Below are positions 44,590 through 55,204 of a DNA stretch of 64,000 nucleotides, in pieces. The stretch lies in assembly GCA_019802505.1 (NCBI GenBank), contig JAFMOC010000775.1:1-64000 (forward strand), in the 5' to 3' direction. A program made the position numbers and the translations under genes. Below the pieces are notes generated by a model. It had not been told where the DNA came from, did no database searches, and saw only the letters and a list, made by a program, of their open reading frames with translations. Within the stretch, counting starts at the first letter, position 1; each line of letters starts with the position of its first letter. The DNA is from Corydoras sp. C115. Taxonomy: Eukaryota; Chordata; Actinopteri; Siluriformes; Callichthyidae.

Positions 44590-45183
44590 TCATAAGGGTT
44601 GCGGGGGGGGGGGGGGGGGGGGGGGCGTTCCCCATGCCCATCCAGTGGAGAACGTTTCGGGCGCTGGGCAGATACACCCAGGACAGGACATCAATCTATC
44701 GCTGGGCACACGCTCACTCACACAGATACATATGGGGCAATTTAGAACATTCCATTTACCTTGTATCCATCTTTTTGGACAGTGGTAGGAAACCAGAGAA
44801 CCAATAGGAAACCAACACGGAACATACAAACTTTACCCAGATCAGGATTCCGACCTGGATCTTCAGTGCTGAGAGGAGAACATGCTAAATACTAAGCCAC
44901 CCTACTCATTTATTCATTATCGCCTGTTTAATCCTCCACTGGGGTCGCGGGGGCGGCGTCCAGGGGAGAACCGGGATCCCCACTCACTTTATATGGGGCA
45001 ATTTAGAACATTCCATTTACAAAGCATCCATGTTTTTGGACTGTGGGACGAAACCGGAGAACTCAGAGGAAAACCACGTGGACACGGGGAGAACATGCAA
45101 ACTCTGCCCAGATCGGATTCGAGCTCCTGAAGCTCCAGTGCTGAGAGGAGAACATGCCAACAACTAAGCCACCTCGCCGCCCT
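44590..45183 (-). repeat. Two adjacent SINE-like copies, with a long poly-G
   Basis: Copies at about 44590-44901 and 44907-45183, each ending in a CTAAGCCACC-type head complement. The first contains an uninterrupted run of about 21 G (44605-44625). Confidence 0.75.
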
Positions 45184-45649
45184 GTTTAAATAACAGTAAT
45201 AACGACGAAGCCTATTACTCCAGCCCACCAGGTGGCGATAGCGACGTTTAAAACCCACAAGAAGAACAGAGCCGGTCGCTGATGATGGAGATGGAATAAT
45301 AAACGGCGTTTAATCGTCTGATTCCTTTGATGTTTTGTTTTAATTTGCCGATTGTATTCTGTAAATTGCAGTTTGAGGAGAATTCATCCTTTAAACAGAA
45401 GGTTTGGATCTTTGAAGTCTCGCTGTGGTTGATGGTGAGTTTGGGTGGTGGATCAGCCTTGAATCTCTGTGTATTAGTGTTACCATAGTGTTTATTAGTG
45501 TTACCATAGTGTTTACACACTTTCAATACGACTTAGCACGGTCTATGTCACTATAAAGTAAATTACTATGTCGTTATATTGAGTTTCTGAGTCGTTTTTA
45601 TTTAAATACAATGTTCTCTTGCTATATCGTGGCTTTCCTGTGGGGGGCG

Positions 45650-48260
45650 GGGCGCCAATCTGTCATTAAGCACATTCACTCATATAGACATTCTAAATGG
45701 GGCAATTTGGAACATTCCATTTACCTTGAATCCATGTTTTTGGACTGTGGGAGGAAACCGGAGAACCCGGAGGAAACCCACATGGAGATGGGGAGAACAT
45801 GCAAACTCCACCCAGATCGGGATTCGAACCTGGATCCCCACTCACACACACTCTATATGGGGCAATTTAGAGCATTCCATTTACCTTGAATCCATGTTTT
45901 TGGACTGTGGGAGGAAACCGGAAAAAACCCATGTGGACACGGGGAGAACATGCAAACTCCACCCCGATCGGGATTCGAACCTGCATCCCCACTCACACAT
46001 ACTCTCTATATGGGGCAATTTAGAGCATTCCATTTACCTTGAATATCTTTTATAGAACAATATATGATTAATTAAGTCATTATCTTCTGCTTAATCCTCT
46101 ACTGTTTGCACATACACATTCTATATGGGGCAATTTGGAGCATTCAATTCACCTTGAATCCATGTTTTTGGACTGTGGGAGGAAACCGGAGAACTCGGAG
46201 CAAACCCACATGGACACGGGGAGAACATGCAAACTCCACCCCGATCGGGATTCGAACCTGGATCCCCACTCACACACACACTATTTGGGGCAATTTAGAG
46301 CATTCCATTTACCTTGAATATCTGTTTTATAGAACAATATATGATTAATTAAGTCATTATCTTCTGCTTAATCCTCTACGGTTTGCACATACACATTCTA
46401 TATGGGGCAATTTGGAGCATTCAATTCACCTTGAATCCAGGTTTTTGGACTGTGGGAGGAAACCGGAGAACCCGGAGGAACCCACATGGACACGGGGAGA
46501 ACATGCAAACTCCACCCCGATCGGGATTCGAACCTGGATCCCCACTCACACACACACTCTATATGGGGCAATTTAGAGCATTCCATTTACCTTGAATATC
46601 TGTTTTATAGAACAATATATGATTAATTAAGTCATTATCTTCTGCTTAATCCTCTACTGTTTGCACATACACATTCTATATGGGGCAATTTGGAGCATTC
46701 AATTTACCTTGAATCCATGTTTTTGGACTGTGGGAGGAAACCGGAGAACTCGGAGCAAACCCACATGGACACGGGGAGAACATGCAAACTCCACCCCGAT
46801 CGGGATTCGAACCTGCATCCCCACTCACACACACACTCTATATGGGGCAATTTAGAGCATTCCATTTACCTTGAATATCTGTTTTATAGAACAATATATG
46901 ATTAATTAAGTCATTATCTTCTGCTTAATCCTCTACTGTTTGCACATACACATTCTATATGGGGCAATTTGGAGCATTCAATTCACCTTGAATCCATGTT
47001 TTTGGACTGTGGGAGGAAACCGGAGAACTCGGAGCAAACCCACATGGACACGGGGAGAGCATGCAAACTCCACCCCGATCGGGATTCGAACCTGCATCCC
47101 CACTCACACACACACTCTATATGGGGCAATTTAGAGCATTCCATTTACCTTGAATATCTGTTTTATAGAACAATATATGATTAATTAAGTCATTATCTTC
47201 TGCTTAATCCTCTACTGTTTGCACATACACATTCTATATGGGGCAATTTGGAGCATTCAATTCACCTTGAATCCAGGTTTTTGGACTGTGGGAGGAAACC
47301 GGAGAACTCGGAGCAAACCCACATGGACACGGGGAGAACATGCAAACTCCACCCAGATCGGGATTCGAACCTGCATCCCCACTCACACACACACTCTATA
47401 TGGGGCAATTTAGAGCATTCCATTTACCTTGAATATCTGTTTTATAGAACAATATATGATTAATTAAGTCATTATCTTCTGCTTAATCCTCTACTGTTTG
47501 CACATACACATTCTATATGGGGCAATTTGGAGCATTCAATTTACCTTGAATCCATGTTTTTGGACTGTGGGAGGAAACCGGAGAACTCGGAGCAAACCCA
47601 CATGGACACGGGGAGAACATGCAAACTCCACCCCGATCGGGATTCGAACCTGCATCCCCACTCACACACACACACACTCTATATGGGGCAATTTAGAGCA
47701 TTCCATTTACCTTGAATATCTGTTTTATAGAACAATATATGATTAATTAAGTCATTATCTTCTGCTTAATCCTCTACTGTTTGCACATACACATTCTATA
47801 TGGGGCAATTTGGAGCATTCAATTCACCTTGAATCCATGTTTTTGGACTGTGGGAGGAAACCGGAGAACTCGGAGCAAACCCACATGGACACGGGGAGAA
47901 CATGCAAACTCCACCCCGATCGGGATTCGAACCTGGATCCCCACTCACACACACACTCTATTTGGGGCAATTTAGAGCATTCCATTTACCTTGAATATCT
48001 GTTTTATAGAACAATATATGATTAATTAAGTCATTATCTTCTGCTTAATCCTCTACTGTTTGCACATACACATTCTATATGGGGCAATTTGGAGCATTCA
48101 ATTCACCTTGAATCCAGGTTTTTGGACTGTGGGAGGAAACCGGAGAACTCGGAGCAAACCCACATGGACACGGGGAGAGCATGCAAACTCCACCCCGATC
48201 GGGATTCGAACTGGGATCGCCAGTGCTGAGAGGAGAACATACCAATCACCAAGCCACCGC
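45650..48260 (-). repeat. Satellite 1: about 279-bp tandem repeat of SINE-like DNA
   Basis: Eight near-identical units start with TTTGCACATACACATTCTAT at about 46100, 46377, 46655, 46934, 47213, 47492, 47775 and 48054 (spacing 277-283). Each unit has two ATGGGGCAATTT(G/A)GAGCATT blocks, CGGGATTCGAACCTG (B-box complement) and a private segment (ACAATATATGATTAATTAAG). Diverged units precede it from 45650. The last unit ends in a full head complement (CACCAAGCCACCGC). Confidence 0.92.
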
Positions 48261-48329
48261 TGTGAAGTGAAGAGAAGCAGCGCTGTGATTGGTTCAAAAT
48301 AATCTGTTAAAATGTTGCCCTGAAACCGA

Positions 48330-48455
48330 GTTTGCATGTTCTCCCAGTGTCCGCGTGGGTTTCCTCCGGGTTCTCCGGTTTTTTCTCACAGTCCAAGAAC
48401 ATGGATTCAAGGTAAATGGGCTGCTCCAAATTGCCCCATAGAGAGAGAGTGTGCA
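48330..48455 (+). repeat. SINE-like fragment
   Basis: It has GTTTGCATGTTCTCCCAGTG, TTTCCTCCGGGTTCTCCGGT and CAAATTGCCCCATA, on the opposite strand to satellite 1. It ends in a poly-C run. Confidence 0.7.
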
Positions 48456-48599
48456 CCCCCCCCCCCCCCGTAGCTTCCTCAGATTCAGGTCGACAGCACA
48501 AATATTCTTGCCAATACTGATTAGGTTTATTCTTGAGTTTGCACCTTAACTTTGTACATAATCTTACAACCAACCGTAAGAACTGTAACATAAATCAAA

Positions 48600-49068
48600 T
48601 ACATTACATTTACATTACATTTAGTCATTTAGCAGACGCTTTTATCCAAAGCGACTTACAAATGAGAACACCACAAGTCAGAAGCCATGGAGAAAACCAA
48701 CTATACTGTAAGTTCATCAAACCTGATTGTTATTCGAAGCTGCGCCCCCCCCCTTTTTTTTTTTTTTTTTTTATTTATTTTTTTTTTATAACAGGTATTT
48801 GGTAAATAGATGCGTCTTAAGTAGTTTCTTAAAACTGTTTAGAGATTCTGCCTTACGGACAGAGTTGGGAAGATGGTTCCACCATTTTGCAGTGGAGAAC
48901 GCCACAGAATGAGAATCAGCTCCTCGGTGAGGTGGAACCACCAGGCGACAATCCTCACTGGAGCGAAGTGAACGAGTCGGCGTGTATTTTGAAAAGATAG
49001 AGTGAAGGTAAGAGGGGGAAGATCCAGAAATGGTTCTGTATGCCAGAGTCAGCGACTTGAAATAAACA
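48600..49068 (-). mobile_element. L2-like LINE 3' fragment
   Basis: It contains AGCAGACGCTTTTATCCAAA, the T-rich tract and GTCTTAAGTAGTTTCTTAAA shared with 33640-33950 and 35590-35960. Confidence 0.8.
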
Positions 49069-49094
49069 ATTATACAATGAGCAATTTACATATT

Positions 49095-49225
49095 GCAGCG
49101 ATGGATTGGCGCCCTGTCCTGGGTGTATCTGCCCAGCGCCCGAGACGTTCTCCCCTGGATGGGCATGGGGAACCCCACCGCGACCCTAATAGAGGATAAA
49201 GCGGGAGATAATGAATGAATGAATG
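49095..49225 (+). repeat. SINE-like 3' fragment
   Basis: It has AGCGATGGATTGGCGCCCTG through GATAATGAATGAATGAATGA. Confidence 0.75.
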
Positions 49226-49585
49226 AATTTATATATTGTAGACTATTAATCTTAAGACTGATCCTTTGTTGGTTCTATCACACGAATTTACATCTTGATT
49301 TAGAACCGTAATTACATATCAATTCACTTTAATGCTAGAAAAGGTAATAAACACAATTGGTATATTAACAGAACACAAACCTCATTGGCTGCATGAAATA
49401 TCAAAGAGACCGATATTCTCACGTTGCGACTTGTTACTTTCCAGCTTCTGAATAACCGTTAATGCTAACTTTGGAACCTTTGGAACGTGGTAACTGCGGT
49501 AATTAGCAGTGTAACCATGGAAATTAACATTGTCAATGTTCTTAAAAGAAAAGAAAAAAAACTCTATATATATATATATAAAAAA

Positions 49586-49938
49586 GGGCGGCACGGTGGC
49601 TTAGTGGTTAGCACGTTCGCCTCTCAGCGCTGGGGATTCCCGGTTCGAATCCCCATCTGGGTGGAGTTTCCATGTTCTCCCCGTGTCTGCGTGGGTTTCC
49701 TCCGGGTTCTCCGGTTTCCTCCCACAGTCCAAAAACATGGATCAAGTCAATTGAATTCTCAAAATTGCCCCATATAGAGTGTGCTTGAGTGTGTGAGTGT
49801 GTACCCAGCGATGGATTGGCGCCCTGTCCTGGGTCTATCTGGCCAGCGCCCGAGACGTTCTCCCCTGGATGGGCATGGGGAACCCCCCCCACCGCGACCC
49901 CAATAGAGGATAAAGCGGGAGATAATGAATGAATGAAT
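49586..49938 (+). repeat. Reference full-length SINE-like element
   Basis: The best complete copy in the window, about 350 bp. The head resembles a tRNA gene: A-box-like TGGCTTAGTGGTTAGCAC and a perfect B box GGTTCGAATCC (49642-49652). The body runs CCCCGTGTCTGCGTGGGTTT, AATTGCCCCATATAGAG, GATGGATTGGCGCCCTGTCC, and the tail is GATAATGAATGAATGAAT. All satellites from 45.6 to 59 kb are made from pieces of this element. Confidence 0.85.
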
Positions 49939-50034
49939 ATATATAAAAATATAAACTGCTCAAGTAGGCAGAAACACCCCCCCCCCCACAACCCTAGTAG
50001 AGGATTAAGCAGAAGATAATATATCAGTTTATTC

Positions 50035-51955
50035 AGCAGGTGGCACAGTGGTTTGGCATGTTCTCCCCTCAATGCTGAGGATCCTGGTTTGAATCCCGAA
50101 CTGGGTGGGTTTCAGTCCAAAAATACAGTCCAAAAATATGGATTCAAGGGAAATTTGAATGCTCCAAATTGCCCCATATAGAGTGAATGGGGATTCAGGT
50201 TCGAATCCAGATCTGGGGGGAGTTTGCATGTTCTCCCGAGTAGATAAGGAATCAGTTCATTCAGCGGGCAGCACAAAGGTTTAGTGGTTTAGCATGTTCT
50301 CCTCGTAGTGCTGGGGTTCCAGGTTTGAATCTGGGTGGAGTTTGCATGTTCTCCCCTTGTCCGCGTGAATTTTCTCGGGGTTCTACGGTTTTACTCCCAC
50401 AGGCCAAAATCGTGGATTCAAGGTGAATTGAATGCTCCAAACTGCCACATACAGTGTGAGTGGGGATGCAGGTTTGAATCCCGATCTGGGTGGAGTTCGC
50501 ATGTTCTCCCCGTGTCCACATGGGTTTCCTCCGGGTTTTCCGGTTTCCTTCCACAGTCTAAAAACACAGATTCAAGGTGAATTGAGTGCTCCAAATTGCC
50601 CCATATAGTGTTAATTGGGATTCAGTTTCGAATCCCAATCTGGGTGGAGTTTCCATATTCTTCCTGTGTCCATGTGGGTTTCCTCCGGGTTTTCCGGTTT
50701 CCTTCCACAGTCTAAAAACATGGATTCAAGGTGAATTGAATGCTCCAAATTGCCCCATATAGTGTTAATACTGTTAATGGGGATTCAGGTTCGAATCCCA
50801 ATCTGGGTGGAATTTCCATGTTCTTCCTGTGTCCATGTGGGTTTCCTCTGGGTTCTCCGGTTTTCTCCCACAGAACAAAAACATGGATTCAAGGTGAATT
50901 GAATGCTCCAAATTGCCCCATATAGTGTAAATGGGGATTCAGGTTCGAATCCCAATCTGGGTGGAGTCTCCATGTTATTCCTGTGTCCATGTGGTTTTCC
51001 TCTGGGTTCTCCGGTTTCCTCCCAAAGTCCAAAAACATGGATTCAAGGTGAATTGAATGCTCCAAATTGCCCTATATAGTGTAAATGGGGATTCAGGTTC
51101 GAATCCCAATCTGGGTGGAGTTTCCATGTTCTTCCTGTGTCCATGTGGGTTTCCTCTGGATTCTCCGGTTTCCTCCCACAGTCCAAAAACATGGATTCAA
51201 GGTGAATTGAATGCTCCAAATTGCCCTATATAGTGTAAATGGGGATTCAGGTTTGAATCCCAATCTGGGTGGAGTTTCCATATTCTTCCTGTGTCCATGT
51301 GGGTTTCCTCCGGGTTTTCCGGTTTCCTTCCACAGTCTAAAAACATGGATTCAAGGTGAATTGAATGCTCCAAATTGCCCCATATAGTGTTAATACTGTT
51401 AATGGGGATTCAGGTTCGAATCCCAATCTGGGTGGAGTTTCCATGTTCTTCCTGTGTCCATGTGGGTTTCCTCTGGGTTCTCCGGTTTTGTCCCACAGTC
51501 CAAAAACATGGATTCAAGGTGAATTGAATGCTCCAAATTGCCCTATATAGTGTAAATGGGGATTCAGGTTCGAATCCCAATCTGGGTGGAGTTTCCATGT
51601 TCTTCCTGTGTCCATGTGGGTTTCCTCTGAGTTCTCCGGTTTCCTCCCACAGTCCAAAAACATGGATTCAAGGTGAATTGAATGCTCCAAATTGCCCTAT
51701 ATAGTGTAAATGGGGATTCAGGTTCGAATCCCATTCTGGGTGGAGTTTCCATGTTCTTCCTTTGTCCATGTGGGTTTCCTCTGGGTTCTCCGGTTTCCTC
51801 CCACAGTCCAAAAACATGGATTCAAGGTGAATTGAATGCTCCAAATTGCCCCATAGAGAGTGTGAGCCCAGTGATAGATTGGCACTCTGTCCTGGGTGTA
51901 TCTACCCAGCGCCCGAAACGTTCTCCTCTGGATGGGCATGGGGACCCCCCCAAAT
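50035..51955 (+). repeat. Satellite 2: about 154-bp tandem repeat of SINE-like DNA
   Basis: About a dozen units repeat GGGGATTCAGGTTCGAATCC, ATGTTCTTCCTGTGTCCATG, CTCCGGTTTCCTCCCACAGT and GAATGCTCCAAATTGCCC with spacing of about 154 (for example 51564 to 51718). Each unit keeps the B-box motif. The array ends in the SINE 3' part (GGCACTCTGTCCTGGGTGTA, 51890). Confidence 0.9.
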
Positions 51956-52033
51956 TGCCCCACCCACATTAATTGACCCGTACCATGGAACGCTGGTAAA
52001 TGTGTACGTTTAAAACTGTCCCTCTCCTAACAG

Positions 52034-53414
52034 GAACGCGAGAGCCATGGCCGAGACGAAACCGTACACCTGCCTGGCCTGTGCGAAAGCTTTTTTGCGG
52101 AAAGACCATCTGCAGCAGCACGAGCGCATTCACACGGGAGAGAGACCGTATCTCTGCTTACAGTGCGGGAAGGGTTTCAGTCAACGGACTCACCTTAAAG
52201 AACACGGGCGCATTCACACGGGCGAGAAGGAGTACTGCTGCCTGCAGTGCGGCAAGGGTTTCACCTCTCGCGGCACTCTCAAGCAGCACCAGCGCATTCA
52301 CACGGGGGAGAGACCGCACTCCTGCTCGCTGTGCGGCAAGAGCTTCGCCGAACTGTGTTCCCTCAAGCAGCACCAGCGCATTCACACGGGGGAGAGACCG
52401 TACTCGTGCTCGCAGTGCGAGAAGACTTTCACCGTCCACACCACGCTCAAGCAGCACCAGCGCATTCACACGGGAGAGAGACCGTACTCCTGTGGGCAGT
52501 GTGGGAGGAGCTTCACCCAGCAGAGCGCGCTCGTCCAGCATCAGGGCATTCACGCGGACGACAAGCCGTTCGTCTGCCCGCAGTGCGGCAAGGGTTACGC
52601 CCGGGCGGGCTCTCTCGCCCAGCACCAGCGAATGCACACGGGGGAGAGACCGTACTCGTGCTCGCAGTGCGGGAAGGGCTTCACCTCGCTGAGCGTTCTC
52701 AGACAACACCAGCGCATTCACACGGGAGAGAGACCGCACGCCTGCTCGCAGTGCGGGAAGGCCTTCCTTCAAGAGAGCTCGCTCTTGAGACACCAGCGCA
52801 TTCACACCGGAGAGAGACCGTACTACTGTGCGGAATGCGGGAAGAGCTTCAGCGAGCAGAGCACTCTCAAGCATCACCAGCTGACTCACACGGGGGAGAG
52901 ACCGTACTCCTGCGCGCAGTGCGGGAAGAGCTTCACGCTGCAGGGTCACCTCAAGCAGCACCGGCGCGTCCACACCGGGGAGAGACCGTACTCCTGTACA
53001 GAGTGCGGGAAGAGCTTCACGGAACAGTGCGCCCTCAAACGGCACCAACGCATTCACACGGGGGAGAGACCGTACGCCTGCTCGCAGTGTGGGCGGGGCT
53101 TCACTCGGCAGAGTTATCTGAAACTGCACCAGCGCGTGCACACCGGGGAGAGACCGTACCTCTGCGCGCAGTGCGGGAAGGAGTTTGCCCTGCAGGCGGC
53201 GCTGCGGCAGCACCAGCGCATTCACACTGGGGAGAGACCATACTTCTGCCCGCAGTGTGGGCGGAGCTTCAGAGGCCAGAGCAATCTGAAACAGCACCAG
53301 CGCACTCACACGGGGGAGAGACCGTACTTCTGCTCGCAGTGTGGGCGGAGCTTCACCCGCGACGGGCATCTGAAACGGCACCAGCGCGTTCACGCCGGAG
53401 AGAGGCACGATTAA
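52034..53414 (+). CDS. C2H2 zinc-finger protein, 16 fingers, intact coding exon
   Basis: From the ATG at 52047 (context GAGCCATGG) the frame is open for 455 residues and is almost nothing but sixteen 28-residue C2H2 fingers joined by HTGERPY linkers, each with CxxC and HxxxH. All sixteen keep their zinc ligands. Finger 6 is followed by an odd linker (HADDKPF) and finger 2 by HTGEKEY. There is no KRAB, SCAN or BTB domain in this exon. A splice acceptor (CCCTCTCCTAACAG, ending 52033) directly precedes it and the frame is open back to it, so upstream exons may add an N-terminus. It is a likely nuclear sequence-specific DNA-binding regulator; the target is unknown. Confidence 0.9.
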
Positions 53415-53760
53415 CAAACACAAATAAAAAAAAACACCGAAATAAGAAAAACACCGGAAAAAAAAAACACAGGAATAAAAAAACACCGGGAAAAAAAAAC
53501 ACCCAAAAAAACCCCCCACTGAAAATAAAACACCGAAATAAAAAAAACACCCCAAAAAAAAAATAAAAAAAAAAACCGAAATGAAAAAAACGAAATAAAA
53601 AAACCACCGAAATAAAAAAAAAACACCAAAATAAAAAAAAACACAGAAATAAAAAAACCACCGAAATAAAAAATCACAAAAAAAAACACCGAAAAAACCC
53701 CCCAAAATAAAAAAAAAAACACAGAAATAAAAAAAAACACTGAAAAAAACAAAATAAAAC
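53415..53760. repeat. A-rich CACCG low-complexity tract after the zinc-finger stop
   Basis: About 340 bases made of AAAAACACCGAAATAAAA variants, almost without T and G. If transcribed it would be the start of the 3' UTR. Several AATAAA strings occur within it, so real poly(A) signals cannot be told from repeat. Confidence 0.9.
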
Positions 53761-53764
53761 CTGA

Positions 53765-54430
53765 TTTGTCTCATAGGAAATGAACATTTGAATAGTGATC
53801 AGGAGTGAACGGAGAGTGCGATCACTCTGTAATTTCACACGACTAATTTCAGTACAGATCTCTACGAGTCCAGCCAATTTCATGTTTGTAGCTCATAACT
53901 TGGCCGAGTTACGCCACTTTACTTTGCACAATCGTATTTTTCTTATATTAAATAAACTAAGCAACGTTTGAAGAGTGATCAGGAGTGAACGGAGAGTGCG
54001 ATCACGCCGAGATTTCAGAACACTGGTCTGACTATAGCTATCTCCAACATCCTCGAATATCATGTTTGTAAGTAATGAATTGACTGAGTAACGCCACTTT
54101 AAACAATCAATTTTTTTTCTAAACAGAATAAACTTTGCTAAGTTTGATGAGTGATCAGGAGTGAACGGAGAGTGCGATCACTCCGAGATTTCACAACCCT
54201 GGTCTGACTATAGCTATCTCCAACTTCCTCGAATATAGTGTTTGTAACTAATGAATTGACTGAGTTACGCCACTTTAAACAATCCATTTTTTTTCTAAAC
54301 AGAATAAACTTTGCTAAGTTTGATGAGTGATCAGGAGTGAACGGAGAGTGCGATCACTCCGAGATTTCACAACACTGGTCTGACTATAGCTATCTCCAAC
54401 TCCAGCGAATTTCATTTTTGTAGCTCAATT
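53765..54430. repeat. About 177-bp tandem repeat, four copies
   Basis: AGTGATCAGGAGTGAACGGA starts units at 53793, 53973, 54150 and 54326 (spacing 180, 177, 176). Each has the small palindrome GTGATC ... GATCAC around AGGAGTGAACGGAGAGTGC, then GGTCTGACTATAGCTATCTC. Confidence 0.9.
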
Positions 54431-55200
54431 TTTTTTTTCTTCCTATTTAAACATTCTACACAAATCATGAATTTTTTTGTCTGTGTTGTTTGTAGCTATG
54501 TTACGTGAAAAACAAAATGATAAAAATTTAATATGAAGTGGAACTCAGTGTTTGGTACGTTGTGATACTGCAGGATTCTAAAATGGCATTCCTGATTCTT
54601 ACGTATCGTTACGTATTTTTTTATTGTTACTATCTGTATTCTTCTTATTAAAAATATCATAAACTGTCTGATGTTGTAAATAAATGCTTAAAGGTATTTT
54701 TCGACTACGATTTATTTCCAGTAAACGTAACGTAAGCGTGCATGGGCAACTTTTCCAAATATTGTTTTGTTACTATTTTGCTAACATAATAGCACAAATT
54801 TTACAAATAAAATATTGCTACGGGTGCGCGTGGAGGTTTGCGTCGTGCGTGTGCGGGCTCGTGAATATATTGCTGATTTTGCAATAAGCTATGGAGAGGT
54901 CTGTAATTTTTGTCGTAAGTATCGCTTGCATGTTACGAAGGTCACATGTTTCCTGTTGACCAATGGAACCGTCGTCATTGCTGTTACCTCGGTGGGAGTT
55001 TGTTCGTCTTTCCCCTTTAATACACCCCCATGCCTCACAGCTGGAGGTCCTGGGGTTCTTCTCATCGTTCTCATCACATGACCTTCGCGTTGGACATTCG
55101 TTGGCGTGAGCGGGGGGGGAAGGGGGGTCTTGCGGGGAGCGTAATCTGTCACAACGTTGTGCGGTGGTTTGAAAAACATTTGTCCAAAAACGTCACGTTC
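54431..55200. other. No recognised feature
   Basis: AT-rich then mixed DNA. A short open frame at 54815-55081 has no supporting domain or splice context. Confidence 0.4.
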
Positions 55201-55204
55201 ACGA

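Noticed and set aside
45650..48300. Repeated open frames of 60-80 codons in satellite 1 (MHIHILYGAIW and MEHSI types)
   Set aside because: They recur only because the DNA repeats. The frames come from SINE-like sequence and have no start context or domain.
49586..49670. A tRNA gene in the SINE head
   Set aside because: A- and B-box-like motifs are present but no cloverleaf with a full acceptor stem could be drawn. It is a SINE head, not a tRNA gene.
52158..53774. Long minus-strand open frame (538 codons) opposite the zinc-finger exon
   Set aside because: It is a shadow of the 84-base finger periodicity and the A-rich tract (it reads as poly-Phe/Val at one end). No domain, and the plus-strand frame has complete zinc ligands.
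54815..55081. Plus-strand open frame of 88 codons
   Set aside because: No domain, no neighbouring exon evidence and an overlapping frame on the other strand.
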